A stretch of 64,000 nt of DNA from Pseudomonadota bacterium (GTDB taxonomy: Bacteria > Desulfobacterota > Binatia > UBA9968). Below, one piece after another: positions 33,953-43,236 of the stretch. Positions within the stretch are counted from its first letter, which is position 1. The number at the start of each line of letters is the position of its first letter. The translations under genes were made by a program, and so were the position numbers. The notes below the pieces were generated by a model that was not told where the DNA came from, did not search any database, and saw nothing but the letters and a program-made list of their open reading frames with translations. The stretch is from positions 124,001 through 188,000 of the forward strand of contig JAJPJQ010000018.1 in the NCBI GenBank assembly GCA_021324155.1. Direction: 5' to 3'.

Positions 33953-35755
33953 ATGGATCGGTCCCAGACGATAGACGAGCTGCGCGGCGCGCGAAATATT
34001 CCCGCTTTCCATCTCACCGCCGGTCACGTCGTCATGGCGGCGGTGCTGCTCGTCCTGGGCTATTTCCTCGTCTGGCCCGTCCTGCTCCTTTTAATCAACA
34101 GTTTCAACGCGGCGAGCGACTGGTTCGTCGAGCCACGTGTGTGGGGAGTGCGTCACTGGCAGAACGCTTTTCAGCGGCCGGGTCTGCTGAAATCGCTCGG
34201 CAACACGTTGTTGATATGGTCTTTGACCGTTTCGTTCAGCTTTCCGATCGGCGTCACGATCGCATGGCTGCTCGCGCGTACGCGGGTTCCGTTCAGCCAT
34301 TCGCTGGAATTCATGTTCTGGATCTCCTACATGGTGCCGACGCTGCCGACGACGATCGCCTGGATCAGCCTGCTGGACCCGGATCTCGGCTTCATCAATG
34401 TCGCGCTCACCAAGCTCGGGTTGTTCGCGCAAGGGCCTTTCAACATCTTCAGCGTCCCGGGAATTGTTTGGGCGAACCTGATGGGCCATGGCATCGCGAT
34501 CAAGGTCATGCTGCTGACGCCAGCCTTTCGCAACATGGACTCGACGCTGGAGGAGGCTGCGCGGGTAGGCGGCGCCGGCAACCTGCGCACTTTGTTTAGA
34601 GTTACGATGCCGCTGATGCTGCCGCCGATGGCGCTGGTTTTCGCGCTGCAGCTGCTGCGCATCTTTCAATCTTTCGAGACCGAGTACCTGCTCGGCGTGC
34701 CGTTCGGCTTCTATGTCTATTCGACGAAGATCTACGCGCTGATCCGCGACCCGGTGCCGAATTACGGCGAAGCGACCGTCTTGGCCAGCATGACGCTGCT
34801 CGTGATCGCGCTGATCATTCCATTGCAGCGCTGGATTCTCGATCGGCGCCGTTACACGACGATCACCGGCAGCTTCAAGCCCGGACTGATCGACCTCGGG
34901 CGATGGAATTACGTCGCTTTTGCTCTGATCGCAACGCTTCTTTTCCTGCTGACGATCGGGCCTCTTTGCATTCTCGTTCTGGGAAGCTTTATGACGCGCA
35001 TCGGCTACTTCATGCTCGGCTTCACGCTCGATCATTGGCGGCTGGTACTGAGTGATCCGGTGTTTACCAAAGCGCTCCGCACGACGCTGCTTCTCGGCAC
35101 CAGCGCCGCCGTGTTGAGCCCTCTGCTGTTTTCGGTCGTTGCCTACATCATCGTGCGAACGCGCTTGCCGGGTCGGCGCGCGCTCGATCTCATGGTCTGG
35201 TGCGCGGGGGCGATCCCCGGCATTCTCGCCGGCCTCGGACTTCTATGGCTGTTCATTGACACGCCGGGACTGAACGTCCTGTTCGGAACGATTTGGGCGT
35301 TGATCATCGTAGTGGTGGTCCAGGGAAAGACCACCGGCGTTAATGTGATGAAAGGAGTCTTCGTCCAGGTCGGAGCCGACATGGAGGAAGCCGCGCGGGT
35401 CTCCGGCGCGGGATGGCTCAGAACTTACTTCCGCATCTGGCTGCCGCTGCTGAGTCCGACGTTGATTCTCGTTGCCGTCATGAATTTCGTGAGCGCAGCC
35501 GGCGCGACGGGCAGCATCATCCTGCTCGCGTCGCGCGACACCATGACCCTCTCGCTCATGGCCCTGGAGCTGTCATCTATCGCCGTGAGCAATCGGGAAG
35601 CGGCGAGCATTATCAGCATCTTCATTATCGCGATGACGGTGGCGGGCGCTGTCATCGTGAGAGCGATAGGCTCTCGCGTCGGCGTGCGCGCACTGGCGAG
35701 AACCTCTCCCATTGTTGAAAATGTTGCGCCCCTTGCCGGAGTCCAGCGACCGTAA
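33953..35755 (+). CDS. ABC transporter permease, fused two-domain (FbpB/AfuB) type
   Basis: A 600-residue membrane protein made of two BPD-type permease halves, each with about six helices (roughly residues 20-290 and 310-580). The coupling loops are visible as EEAARVGGAGNLRTLFRV and EEAARVSGAGWLRTYFRI. It completes the ATPase and binding protein just upstream. The stop at 35755 is 12 bases from the stop of the convergent permease on the other strand, without an obvious terminator between. Confidence 0.9.
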   Translation: MDRSQTIDELRGARNIPAFHLTAGHVVMAAVLLVLGYFLVWPVLLLLINSFNAASDWFVEPRVWGVRHWQNAFQRPGLLKSLGNTLLIWSLTVSFSFPIGVTIAWLLARTRVPFSHSLEFMFWISYMVPTLPTTIAWISLLDPDLGFINVALTKLGLFAQGPFNIFSVPGIVWANLMGHGIAIKVMLLTPAFRNMDSTLEEAARVGGAGNLRTLFRVTMPLMLPPMALVFALQLLRIFQSFETEYLLGVPFGFYVYSTKIYALIRDPVPNYGEATVLASMTLLVIALIIPLQRWILDRRRYTTITGSFKPGLIDLGRWNYVAFALIATLLFLLTIGPLCILVLGSFMTRIGYFMLGFTLDHWRLVLSDPVFTKALRTTLLLGTSAAVLSPLLFSVVAYIIVRTRLPGRRALDLMVWCAGAIPGILAGLGLLWLFIDTPGLNVLFGTIWALIIVVVVQGKTTGVNVMKGVFVQVGADMEEAARVSGAGWLRTYFRIWLPLLSPTLILVAVMNFVSAAGATGSIILLASRDTMTLSLMALELSSIAVSNREAASIISIFIIAMTVAGAVIVRAIGSRVGVRALARTSPIVENVAPLAGVQRP

Positions 35756-35767
35756 TCGCGGCGGATC

Positions 35768-37471
35768 TTATATTTGCTCCTGAACGCCGAATCGCTTTCC
35801 CGCCGCCTGTCCCAGCAGCACGAGGACAATCAGTAGGCCGAAAATGATGACGCCAAAGGCGCTCAGCTGGGGAAAAGACCCATTGTCCCACAGGTCGAAA
35901 ATCACAACGGCGGCGGTGCGGTTCTGCGACCGCGCGAGCAGGAGCGCGATCGTCAATTCGCGGTACGCGTGCACCATGACCCAGAACCAGCCCGCCATGA
36001 GGCCCGGGCGCAGCAGCGGCAGGTAGACGCGGCGGAAGTTCGTCAGCCAGCGGCCGCCGGCGACGATCGCCGCCTCCTCCAATTCGGAATGGATTTGCAG
36101 CATCGAAGTCGAAACGAAGCGGAGCGCCACCGCCATATATCGCGTGACGTACGCGAGGCCGATAATGATTAACGTACCGAGGATCGGCACGGGCACTAAC
36201 AGATAAAACCAAAGGAATGCGGTGCCCAGAACGACACTCGGCACCGCGATAGGCGCAAAGCCGAGAAAGTCGATCAGCTTGCGCCCTGGCACGCGCGTCT
36301 TGTTGATGAAGTAGCTCATCGTCGAAACGAGCAGCATCACGACCGTTGCTGTTCCGACTCCCACGAGCGTGCTGTTCCACAGCGAATGCAGAGAGTAGGA
36401 CGCGTCGTTGAGTATCTCGCGGTAATTGTCGAGAGTCATCGTCTCCAGCGCCTGCACAGAGGGAGACTGGTAGCGCGCGAGAAACGACGCGTAAAATACG
36501 ACGAGAAACGGCAGCCCGGTAATAACGAAAACGAGCAACAGCGCGATCCCGCAGGTGACATATCGCCAAGCCCCGAGGTCGATGCGCCGCGGGCGGAAAT
36601 CTTTGCCGGTTACGGTCTGATATCTTTCATTATGGCGCACGAGCCGGAAGTACCCGGCCAAAAGCGCGATCGATAAGAGCAGGATCGCCATCGAATACGC
36701 GCCTGACAATCCCCAATCGGTGGGCGTGCGCGCTGTATTATAAAAGATCTCCGTCGTATACAGGCGGACGTGGGCGCGCCCGCCGAGCAGCAGCGGCACC
36801 TCGAAATTCTCGATCGCGTATACGAGCAGGAGAAGAACCGCCGCGCCGACCGCCGGCAACACGAGCGGAACAGCGATGCGGATCAGCGTCGTCCAATTGC
36901 CCGCGCCCGCTACGGCGGAGGCCTCTTCCAGGCGTGGATCCATGGATTGCAGTGCGGCGGCGAGCAGCAGATAGGCGAGCGGCGTCATCTCGAGCGCGTG
37001 GACCCACACCATGCCCCAGAAAGAATAGACGTTGAAGAAACCGCGGATGCCGATCATCGCATTCAGGATCCCGATGCTCGGGCTCGCGAGAAATATCCAC
37101 GATACCGTGATGAGGATTCCGGGAATGATAATGCGCCCCAGCGTGATAACATTGATCAGCCGCGCGAGCGGCGTGTTGGTGCGGTTGACGACCCAAGCGA
37201 GGAATACGCCGAGCGTGAAGGAAACGAGACTCGACGCGAGCGCGAAATAAAGCGTATTCCATGTCGCGCTCCAAAAATCGGCGCTACCGAAAGCGCGAGC
37301 GTAATTGGCGAGCGAGAAGGTGAGATCGAAGAACCCCGGTTCGCCTGGACGGACCACTTTGAGGCTCGTCCAGACGATCATCAGGAGCGGAACAACGACC
37401 TGATAAATCAGGATGGCGACGATGAGCGCCAGAGCGATGCCGCCGCTGTCGAGCCCGAGTCGCCGTCTCAT
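35768..37471 (-). CDS. ABC transporter permease, fused two-domain (FbpB/AfuB) type
   Basis: A 567-residue fused permease on the opposite strand, with loops EEASAVAGAGNWTTLIRI and EEAAIVAGGRWLTNFRRV for ATPase contact. It is preceded on its strand by a binding protein with 24 bases between. It is the mirror image of the plus-strand pair, but has no ATPase of its own nearby, so it may borrow the one at 31524. The tail GQAAGKRFGVQEQI is hydrophilic. Confidence 0.88.
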   Translation of the reverse strand: MRRRLGLDSGGIALALIVAILIYQVVVPLLMIVWTSLKVVRPGEPGFFDLTFSLANYARAFGSADFWSATWNTLYFALASSLVSFTLGVFLAWVVNRTNTPLARLINVITLGRIIIPGILITVSWIFLASPSIGILNAMIGIRGFFNVYSFWGMVWVHALEMTPLAYLLLAAALQSMDPRLEEASAVAGAGNWTTLIRIAVPLVLPAVGAAVLLLLVYAIENFEVPLLLGGRAHVRLYTTEIFYNTARTPTDWGLSGAYSMAILLLSIALLAGYFRLVRHNERYQTVTGKDFRPRRIDLGAWRYVTCGIALLLVFVITGLPFLVVFYASFLARYQSPSVQALETMTLDNYREILNDASYSLHSLWNSTLVGVGTATVVMLLVSTMSYFINKTRVPGRKLIDFLGFAPIAVPSVVLGTAFLWFYLLVPVPILGTLIIIGLAYVTRYMAVALRFVSTSMLQIHSELEEAAIVAGGRWLTNFRRVYLPLLRPGLMAGWFWVMVHAYRELTIALLLARSQNRTAAVVIFDLWDNGSFPQLSAFGVIIFGLLIVLVLLGQAAGKRFGVQEQI

Positions 37472-37495
37472 TGCCGTCGCGTAAAGCGAGCGAGT

Positions 37496-38584
37496 CTATT
37501 TCTTCTTACCGATGTATTGATTCCAGTAGCCGTGGAGCCGCTCGACGATGTCGTCGCTTACATAGCCGAACGGCACGATCTTGGCGTCTTCCGGCAGATA
37601 GGGATGCTTCCCAATCAGCGGGCCGCGAAATTCGTCGGCCGTGTATTTCTGGCTTTCGTCCGAGAGCGTCCAGTCGCTGAAGAGCGCCGAAGCGTGCGGA
37701 TGCTGTGTGTTGGCGTTGATGATCATCGACCCGGCGTAGGCGAGGATCGGCGCCGTATAGACGATCGCGAAAGCGGTCTTCGGATCTTTCTTCTTGGCGA
37801 GCGCGCCTTCATAGAGAAAATTGTCGCCCTGGATCGCGTGATCGCCGGCCAGCATGAGGTTCATCCTCTGCGTGTGGCCGCGCTGGATGATCGGCTGGTT
37901 CTCGCCCATACATTTCAACCATTGCTTGAACTTTTCCTCGCCCATTAGTGTATACAGGCCGACCATGAAGCGCGTTTCCGGCGGATCGAAGGAGACCTGA
38001 CCCTTGTAAGCCGGATTGCAAAGGTCCATCCAATCCTTCGGCGCCTTGTCCGGCGGAATGAGGCTCGTGTTGTACGAGATGCCGTGCTCGCTCCAGTACC
38101 ACGGCATCCAGCGGTTTTCCTTGTCAATGAAACCCTGAAATTTTTTCGGGATGCGGGCCGTCGCCGGCGTCGGATAATTGGCGATCAAGTCCTGCTTGAG
38201 GATCACGGGCAAATCGGGTACCGCGAGGCTGATCGCGTCGGTCAGATGGCGCTTGGCGGTCTCTTCGGCGATCAGCCGCTCGGCGGCGTCCTGCGAGCCC
38301 ATGTCGGTGAGCTCGACTTTCACGAACGGATAGCGTTTCTCGAACAGCCGCACCTGGTCGCGCGCCAGCTTGCCGCGGAAGGTATGGATGAAAGTAAGCT
38401 TGCCCTCCTTGCGCGCGCCTTCTTCCAGGCGCTTGCTGCGCTCTGCGGCATTGAGCTTCGCCAATTCGGCGTACAGCTTCTCGGCGGCCGACGGAGCGGC
38501 GGCCGCATTCAGGACCGCCGGTGCGATCATCAGCGAAACCGACAGGCAGATACTCGGATAAAGGATGCGCAGGAGATTCTTCAT
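37496..38584 (-). CDS. ABC transporter substrate-binding protein, ferric-iron-like type
   Basis: A 362-residue binding protein with a leader ending near SLMIAPAVLNAAAAP. It shows GKLTFIHTFRGKLARDQVRLFEKRYPFVKVEL and the central segment MPWYWSEHGISYNTSLIPP, as seen in iron and organic-anion binding proteins. The start has GGGAG in front. Its promoter region (38585-38697) is shared with the deacetylase on the other strand and carries a palindrome. It differs from the protein at 32744, so it likely has another ligand. Confidence 0.85.
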   Translation of the reverse strand: MKNLLRILYPSICLSVSLMIAPAVLNAAAAPSAAEKLYAELAKLNAAERSKRLEEGARKEGKLTFIHTFRGKLARDQVRLFEKRYPFVKVELTDMGSQDAAERLIAEETAKRHLTDAISLAVPDLPVILKQDLIANYPTPATARIPKKFQGFIDKENRWMPWYWSEHGISYNTSLIPPDKAPKDWMDLCNPAYKGQVSFDPPETRFMVGLYTLMGEEKFKQWLKCMGENQPIIQRGHTQRMNLMLAGDHAIQGDNFLYEGALAKKKDPKTAFAIVYTAPILAYAGSMIINANTQHPHASALFSDWTLSDESQKYTADEFRGPLIGKHPYLPEDAKIVPFGYVSDDIVERLHGYWNQYIGKKK

Positions 38585-38608
38585 AATCCGCTCCCTTATA
38601 ATATTGCG

Positions 38609-38670
38609 AGACTATGGGCAACCGAACGGGGTGTCAACAAGGTTGACGCATCGGCGGATTTGGATGTAAT
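38609..38670. promoter_or_regulatory. Overlapping divergent promoters with central palindrome
   Basis: A perfect inverted repeat GTCAAC-AAG-GTTGAC lies at 38633-38647. On the minus strand its left arm supplies TTGACA (38637-38632) with TAGTCT at 38614-38609, 17 bases away, for the binding protein. On the plus strand its right arm gives TTGACG (38643-38648) and TGTAAT (38665-38670), 16 bases away, for the deacetylase. A single dimeric regulator bound here would block both -35 boxes. Confidence 0.5.
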
Positions 38671-38697
38671 CGATGTTAGTCGAACAGCGGAGGTAAC

Positions 38698-39555
38698 ATG
38701 CGGCGAACCATCACGTGGCCCGACGGCAAGCTCATCTGCGCGACGTTCACCGTCGCGTTCGAGGCGTTCACCAGAGGCGGCCACTTTAAGAAGAAATCGG
38801 ATCTCAAAGTGAACCTCGCCTCGGTGTCGCACGCCAACTACGGCGGTAACGTCGGCATCTGGCGCATCATGGAGATCTGCGAGCGCGCCGGAGTGCGCGC
38901 GACGATCGATACGAACGGACTCGCGGTGACACGCTGGCCGGAGGCCGTCAAGGCGCTGCACGACGCCGGTCACGAGATCGCCGGCCACGGCACAACCAAT
39001 GACATTGTCATGACCGATTTGAGTCCAGAGCAGCAGCGGGCTGAAATCCGCGAATGCAATCGCATCATCAAGGAAGTCACCGGCAGCCAGCCGGTCGGCT
39101 GGGTCGGCCCCGGAGGGCTGCACACCCCGGAAACGATCGGCATCCTTGCCGACGAAGGCTACACATGGTGCGGCGACCAATGCGACGACGATCTGCCGTA
39201 CGTCGTCAAAGCCGCAGGCAAGCCTATCACAATCATCCCGAAGCACTGGTACTTCAACGACTGGCGCGCGTGGGGCGGGGGGCAATCCAACGGCGAGATC
39301 GCCTTCGAGGGCTTCAAAGCGGCGTTCGACTTCATGCGCGAAGAAGCGCAGCGCGGCCGGCCCGGGCGCATCGACGCCTTGGTCCATGCCGAGCTCGGCG
39401 GCCGGCCGTACATGGCCTTCGCGTTCGAGAAGATGATCCGCTATTTGAAAGAGTTCGAGGATATCGTCTGGTTCACTCACCGCCGCGACATCGCCGAATA
39501 CTGCATCGAGCGGACGAACAATCCGCCGGAATACCGGCCGATGGGAGACTACTGA
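38698..39555 (+). CDS. Polysaccharide deacetylase family protein (PuuE-like)
   Basis: A 285-residue protein with the NodB-type barrel of carbohydrate esterase 4, but of the group that includes ureidoglycolate/allantoin-acting PuuE proteins. The usual metal Asp-Asp motif is replaced by ATFTVAFEAFT, the second motif is GHEIAGHGTTND, and EYCIERTNN occurs near the end. It lacks a signal peptide, so it is cytoplasmic, consistent with a small-molecule amidohydrolase rather than a cell-wall enzyme. ATG 38698 follows GGAGG at 38689-38693. It leads an operon with two SDRs. Confidence 0.82.
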   Translation: MRRTITWPDGKLICATFTVAFEAFTRGGHFKKKSDLKVNLASVSHANYGGNVGIWRIMEICERAGVRATIDTNGLAVTRWPEAVKALHDAGHEIAGHGTTNDIVMTDLSPEQQRAEIRECNRIIKEVTGSQPVGWVGPGGLHTPETIGILADEGYTWCGDQCDDDLPYVVKAAGKPITIIPKHWYFNDWRAWGGGQSNGEIAFEGFKAAFDFMREEAQRGRPGRIDALVHAELGGRPYMAFAFEKMIRYLKEFEDIVWFTHRRDIAEYCIERTNNPPEYRPMGDY

Positions 39556-39563
39556 GCCGCGTA

Positions 39564-40334
<771 letters not shown>

Positions 40335-40337
40335 ACA

Positions 40338-41061
40338 ATGGCAACGGCGTTCATCACCGGCGCGGCGAGTCTGATGGGCGAAGGCATCGCGCGCGCTCGC
40401 CATGCGCGGCTGGGATCTCGTGTTGACGGATATCAACGAAGCCGGCGCGCGCAGCGTGGCCGATAAGATGCCTCAAAATACCCGCGTCGAGACCGCGCGC
40501 ATGGACGTGACCGATCGCGGCAGTGTTCGCGCGATCGTGCAGGACACGGCGAAGCGCCGGGGCGCAATCGATGCGCTGGTGAATTGCGCGGGCGGTTTGC
40601 GCGGCCTCGGCCTCACGCCGAAGCCGCTCGCGGAGATGCCGCCTGACGAATGGCGCAAGGTGATCGACGTCAACCTGAAAGGCGTGCTCAACGTCGTCCA
40701 TGCCGTTCTGCCCGTGATGAAGGCGCAGCGGCGCGGCGCCATCGTCTCGATCGCGGCGAGTCGCGGGCTCCGCGGCGGGAAAAATGCCGCGCATTATTCC
40801 GCCGCGAAGGCGGGCATCATCGTCTTCACACAGACGATGGTGCTCGAATGCGCCGAGTACGGCGTGCGCATCAATTCCATCGCGCCGGGCAACGCCGACG
40901 CGCGCTGGAAGCATAGCGACGATGGATCGACTGCCGCGCCGCTCGGCCGCGCGACTTCGGCCGAGGACATCGGCAAGGCGGTCGCGTGGCTCGTCTCCGA
41001 CGAAGCGGCGCATGTGACCGGCGCGTGCATCGATGTATCGGGTGGCACGACGCTGCATTGA
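40338..41061 (+). pseudogene. Short-chain dehydrogenase/reductase gene with a frameshift
   Basis: ATG 40338 opens MATAFITGAASLMGEGIAR, an intact nucleotide-binding start, then the frame fails after the run CGCGCGCGC at 40388-40396. The rest reads from about 40400 in another frame: MRGWDLVLTDINEAG, the catalytic YSAAK and the tail ACIDVSGGTTLH. Adding two bases (GC) in the run gives GIARALAMRGW and one continuous SDR. Without the shift, only a product from ATG 40402 that lacks the cofactor site could be made. The lesion is at a dinucleotide repeat, so slippage or a sequence error is likely. Confidence 0.78.
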
Positions 41062-41125
41062 AAACAAGCAAGGTTGCGCTGCTTCGCTCGGCGAAGTAAA
41101 TAAGAGCAAAGCAAAGGAGAAACGC

Positions 41126-42304
41126 ATGGCGAACGAAGCGGTGAACCGTTATCTCGAAGGCATCAACGGCAAAAATTATCTCGTCGGCGTCGATTGGGAG
41201 CAGTGGCTGAAGATCGATCCGCCGTATCCCGAGGTCGGATTCAACGTCAAAGAAGTCACCGCGCGATTTCACCGCAACGGCTACGATTGGGACATTCACG
41301 GCAGGCTCTACACGCCGGAGAAAGAAGTCGATCCTTCGCTCGCGATCACCGTCACGCACGGCGGCGCCGGCTCCGAGCGCATTATGGACGAGACGCCGGA
41401 CGGCAGACCAGGGATGTCGCGTCGTTTAGCAGCGCAAGGATTCAAAGTCCTCGCGATGACCTACCCCGGCCACTACCCGCCTGGCGGCACCTGGACCGAA
41501 TCGGTCGAGGAGCGTATGCCGCATTACCTCCTGGACAAAGAGCTGCCGTTGAAAGAGGTTCTCGACCGAAACCTAAAGTGTACCTTTAATGTCAATTGTC
41601 AGGGCTTCGCAGCGCTCATCGACGCGAATCTCGCGGGCCGGAAAATTCTCGGCTGGGGACACTCGACCTCGGGGCCGATGCAGGCGCATATGCACCGTTT
41701 CATTAAAAAAGCAGAATACATCGGCCTGCTCGGCTTCGGCACCGGCGGGCCCGACGGCTGGCGTCTCGAGTGGCGCGAGAAGACCGGCGCGGAAAAAACG
41801 AAAGTCTACGAGATCGACAAGATCGCGCGCAGGAACCCGAAATTCTTCAAGGCCGCCGGCTACGAAGATCCTGAAGACTTATGTCCTTGGGGCGGCGCGG
41901 AAGAATACCTCGCCTGGGCCGGCAAGGTGCGGTCGCAAATGAAGACCTCGCTCTGCGACAACCAGCACCTGGTCAACAAAGAAATTATGGAGGAATATCC
42001 CAAGCGCACGGGACTGCCGCGCGAGGAATATTTCGATCACCTGCAGGAGCCGCGCGCCGACTGGCTCAAGAACATCAGCGTGCTATTCGTCGTCGGCGAG
42101 AACGACAAGGGCCACTGGAAGGAAGGCGATCCAATCGAGAACAAGCGCGAGCCCTACATGTGCAACCGGTATCGCCAGGCGGGCGTGAAGCGCTCGCACG
42201 TCGTGCTGATCCCGCGCTACGGGCATGTCGGCTACGCGGAGCTGCATAACGAGAAGATCGCCTATCTCTGGCTCTGGGCGTTCAAGAACGGCTACTTCGC
42301 ATAA
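41126..42304 (+). CDS. Alpha/beta hydrolase
   Basis: A 392-residue alpha/beta hydrolase. The nucleophile motif is GWGHSTSGP (Ser), the acid is probably Asp in VVGENDKGHW and the His is in PRYGHVGYAE. The front part (ITVTHGGAGSE) supplies the oxyanion region. ATG 41126 follows AAAGGAGAAACGC; upstream in-frame codons are unlikely. The gene ends the plus-strand deacetylase-SDR group and converges with the second deacetylase at 42308, only 3 bases apart. No specific substrate can be assigned. Confidence 0.85.
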   Translation: MANEAVNRYLEGINGKNYLVGVDWEQWLKIDPPYPEVGFNVKEVTARFHRNGYDWDIHGRLYTPEKEVDPSLAITVTHGGAGSERIMDETPDGRPGMSRRLAAQGFKVLAMTYPGHYPPGGTWTESVEERMPHYLLDKELPLKEVLDRNLKCTFNVNCQGFAALIDANLAGRKILGWGHSTSGPMQAHMHRFIKKAEYIGLLGFGTGGPDGWRLEWREKTGAEKTKVYEIDKIARRNPKFFKAAGYEDPEDLCPWGGAEEYLAWAGKVRSQMKTSLCDNQHLVNKEIMEEYPKRTGLPREEYFDHLQEPRADWLKNISVLFVVGENDKGHWKEGDPIENKREPYMCNRYRQAGVKRSHVVLIPRYGHVGYAELHNEKIAYLWLWAFKNGYFA

Positions 42305-42307
42305 AGT

Positions 42308-43153
42308 TCACTCGCTGTAGTATTTTCTCGCCCATGCCGCGACGTCGCCGCGGCGCGCGAACCACACCTCTTCGCGGCTTTTCGCGTAGGCGACGATCTG
42401 CTCGAAGGTGTCGATCATCGGGATGCGTGAGCTGATATATCCGTGCGTGATGACGTTCATCATCGTGGGATTCTCGCGACCGATCTTGTAGCGGTAATCG
42501 AACTCGTCTTTGAATTTTTCGAAGAAGTCGTGTCGCGACATGCCGTGCATCGTGCGATTGTCGTTGATCGTGTATTGGTGGGGAAACTCGATCAATACTT
42601 GCCCGTTCACGTGAAGCGGGTAGGGCATCTCCTCGTCATGGAAGTCGCAGTGGTATTGCAGCCCGGCTTCGAGAATTAATTCCGGTGTGTTGTCCGTCGA
42701 GCGCACGCCCGGCGACGACCAGCCGGTCGGCTTCTCGCCCGTCGTCTTCGTAATCGCCTCGACCGTCTTGAGAATGTTCTCGCGCTCCTGCTCGCGCGTG
42801 AGCATGTAGAGAAATTCCCCCTGGTCCCAGCCGTGCGCGACCATCTCGTGGCCGCGCCCGTGCGCGTATTTTATGAGTTCCGGATAATAGACGCAGGTGA
42901 GGCCGTTCACGGGCATGCTGACCTTCACGCCGTATTTGTCGCAGATATCCAGCATCCTTCGGATGCCGACCTTGGGTCCGAACTCGCGAAATGTCTCGGT
43001 CGACCAGTCGCGCTTCCACAGCGCGTTCGCCGGCAGCGGCGACTGCAGCGCGCCGCCGCGCGTCGGCTTTTCGCGGTCCCATGCCTCGAAGGCTATGCCG
43101 ACGACGAACGCGACCCGCGCATTGCCGGGCCAGGCGAAAGGCTCACGCGCCAT
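42308..43153 (-). CDS. Polysaccharide deacetylase family protein (PuuE-like), second copy
   Basis: A 281-residue homologue of the protein at 38698. It has VGIAFEAWDREKP at the usual first metal site, GHEMVAHGWDQG, and FPHQYTINDNRTM. No signal peptide is present. It is divergent from the amidohydrolase at 43237 with 83 bases between. Both deacetylase homologues flank the SDR and hydrolase genes, so they may work on the same amide- or lactam-type compound. Confidence 0.82.
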   Translation of the reverse strand: MAREPFAWPGNARVAFVVGIAFEAWDREKPTRGGALQSPLPANALWKRDWSTETFREFGPKVGIRRMLDICDKYGVKVSMPVNGLTCVYYPELIKYAHGRGHEMVAHGWDQGEFLYMLTREQERENILKTVEAITKTTGEKPTGWSSPGVRSTDNTPELILEAGLQYHCDFHDEEMPYPLHVNGQVLIEFPHQYTINDNRTMHGMSRHDFFEKFKDEFDYRYKIGRENPTMMNVITHGYISSRIPMIDTFEQIVAYAKSREEVWFARRGDVAAWARKYYSE

Positions 43154-43175
43154 GACGAAATTCCTCCTCGGGCCG

Positions 43176-43205
43176 TTGACAGTCGATCAAGAACCGACCT
43201 ATAGC
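43176..43205 (+). promoter_or_regulatory. Candidate sigma-70 promoter for the amidohydrolase-3 gene
   Basis: TTGACA (43176-43181) and TATAGC (43200-43205) are 18 bases apart. The gene starts at 43237 and has AAGGAGG at 43225-43231, five bases from ATG. The -35 is a perfect match to consensus. Confidence 0.45.
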
Positions 43206-43236
43206 GTAACTGTTCCACCGCAGCAAGGAGGCGGCA

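Noticed and set aside
36738-37948. Several long frames (178 and 392 codons) opposite or out of frame with the fused permease
   Set aside because: They lack helices or motifs; the permease frame has two full permease domains with both coupling loops.
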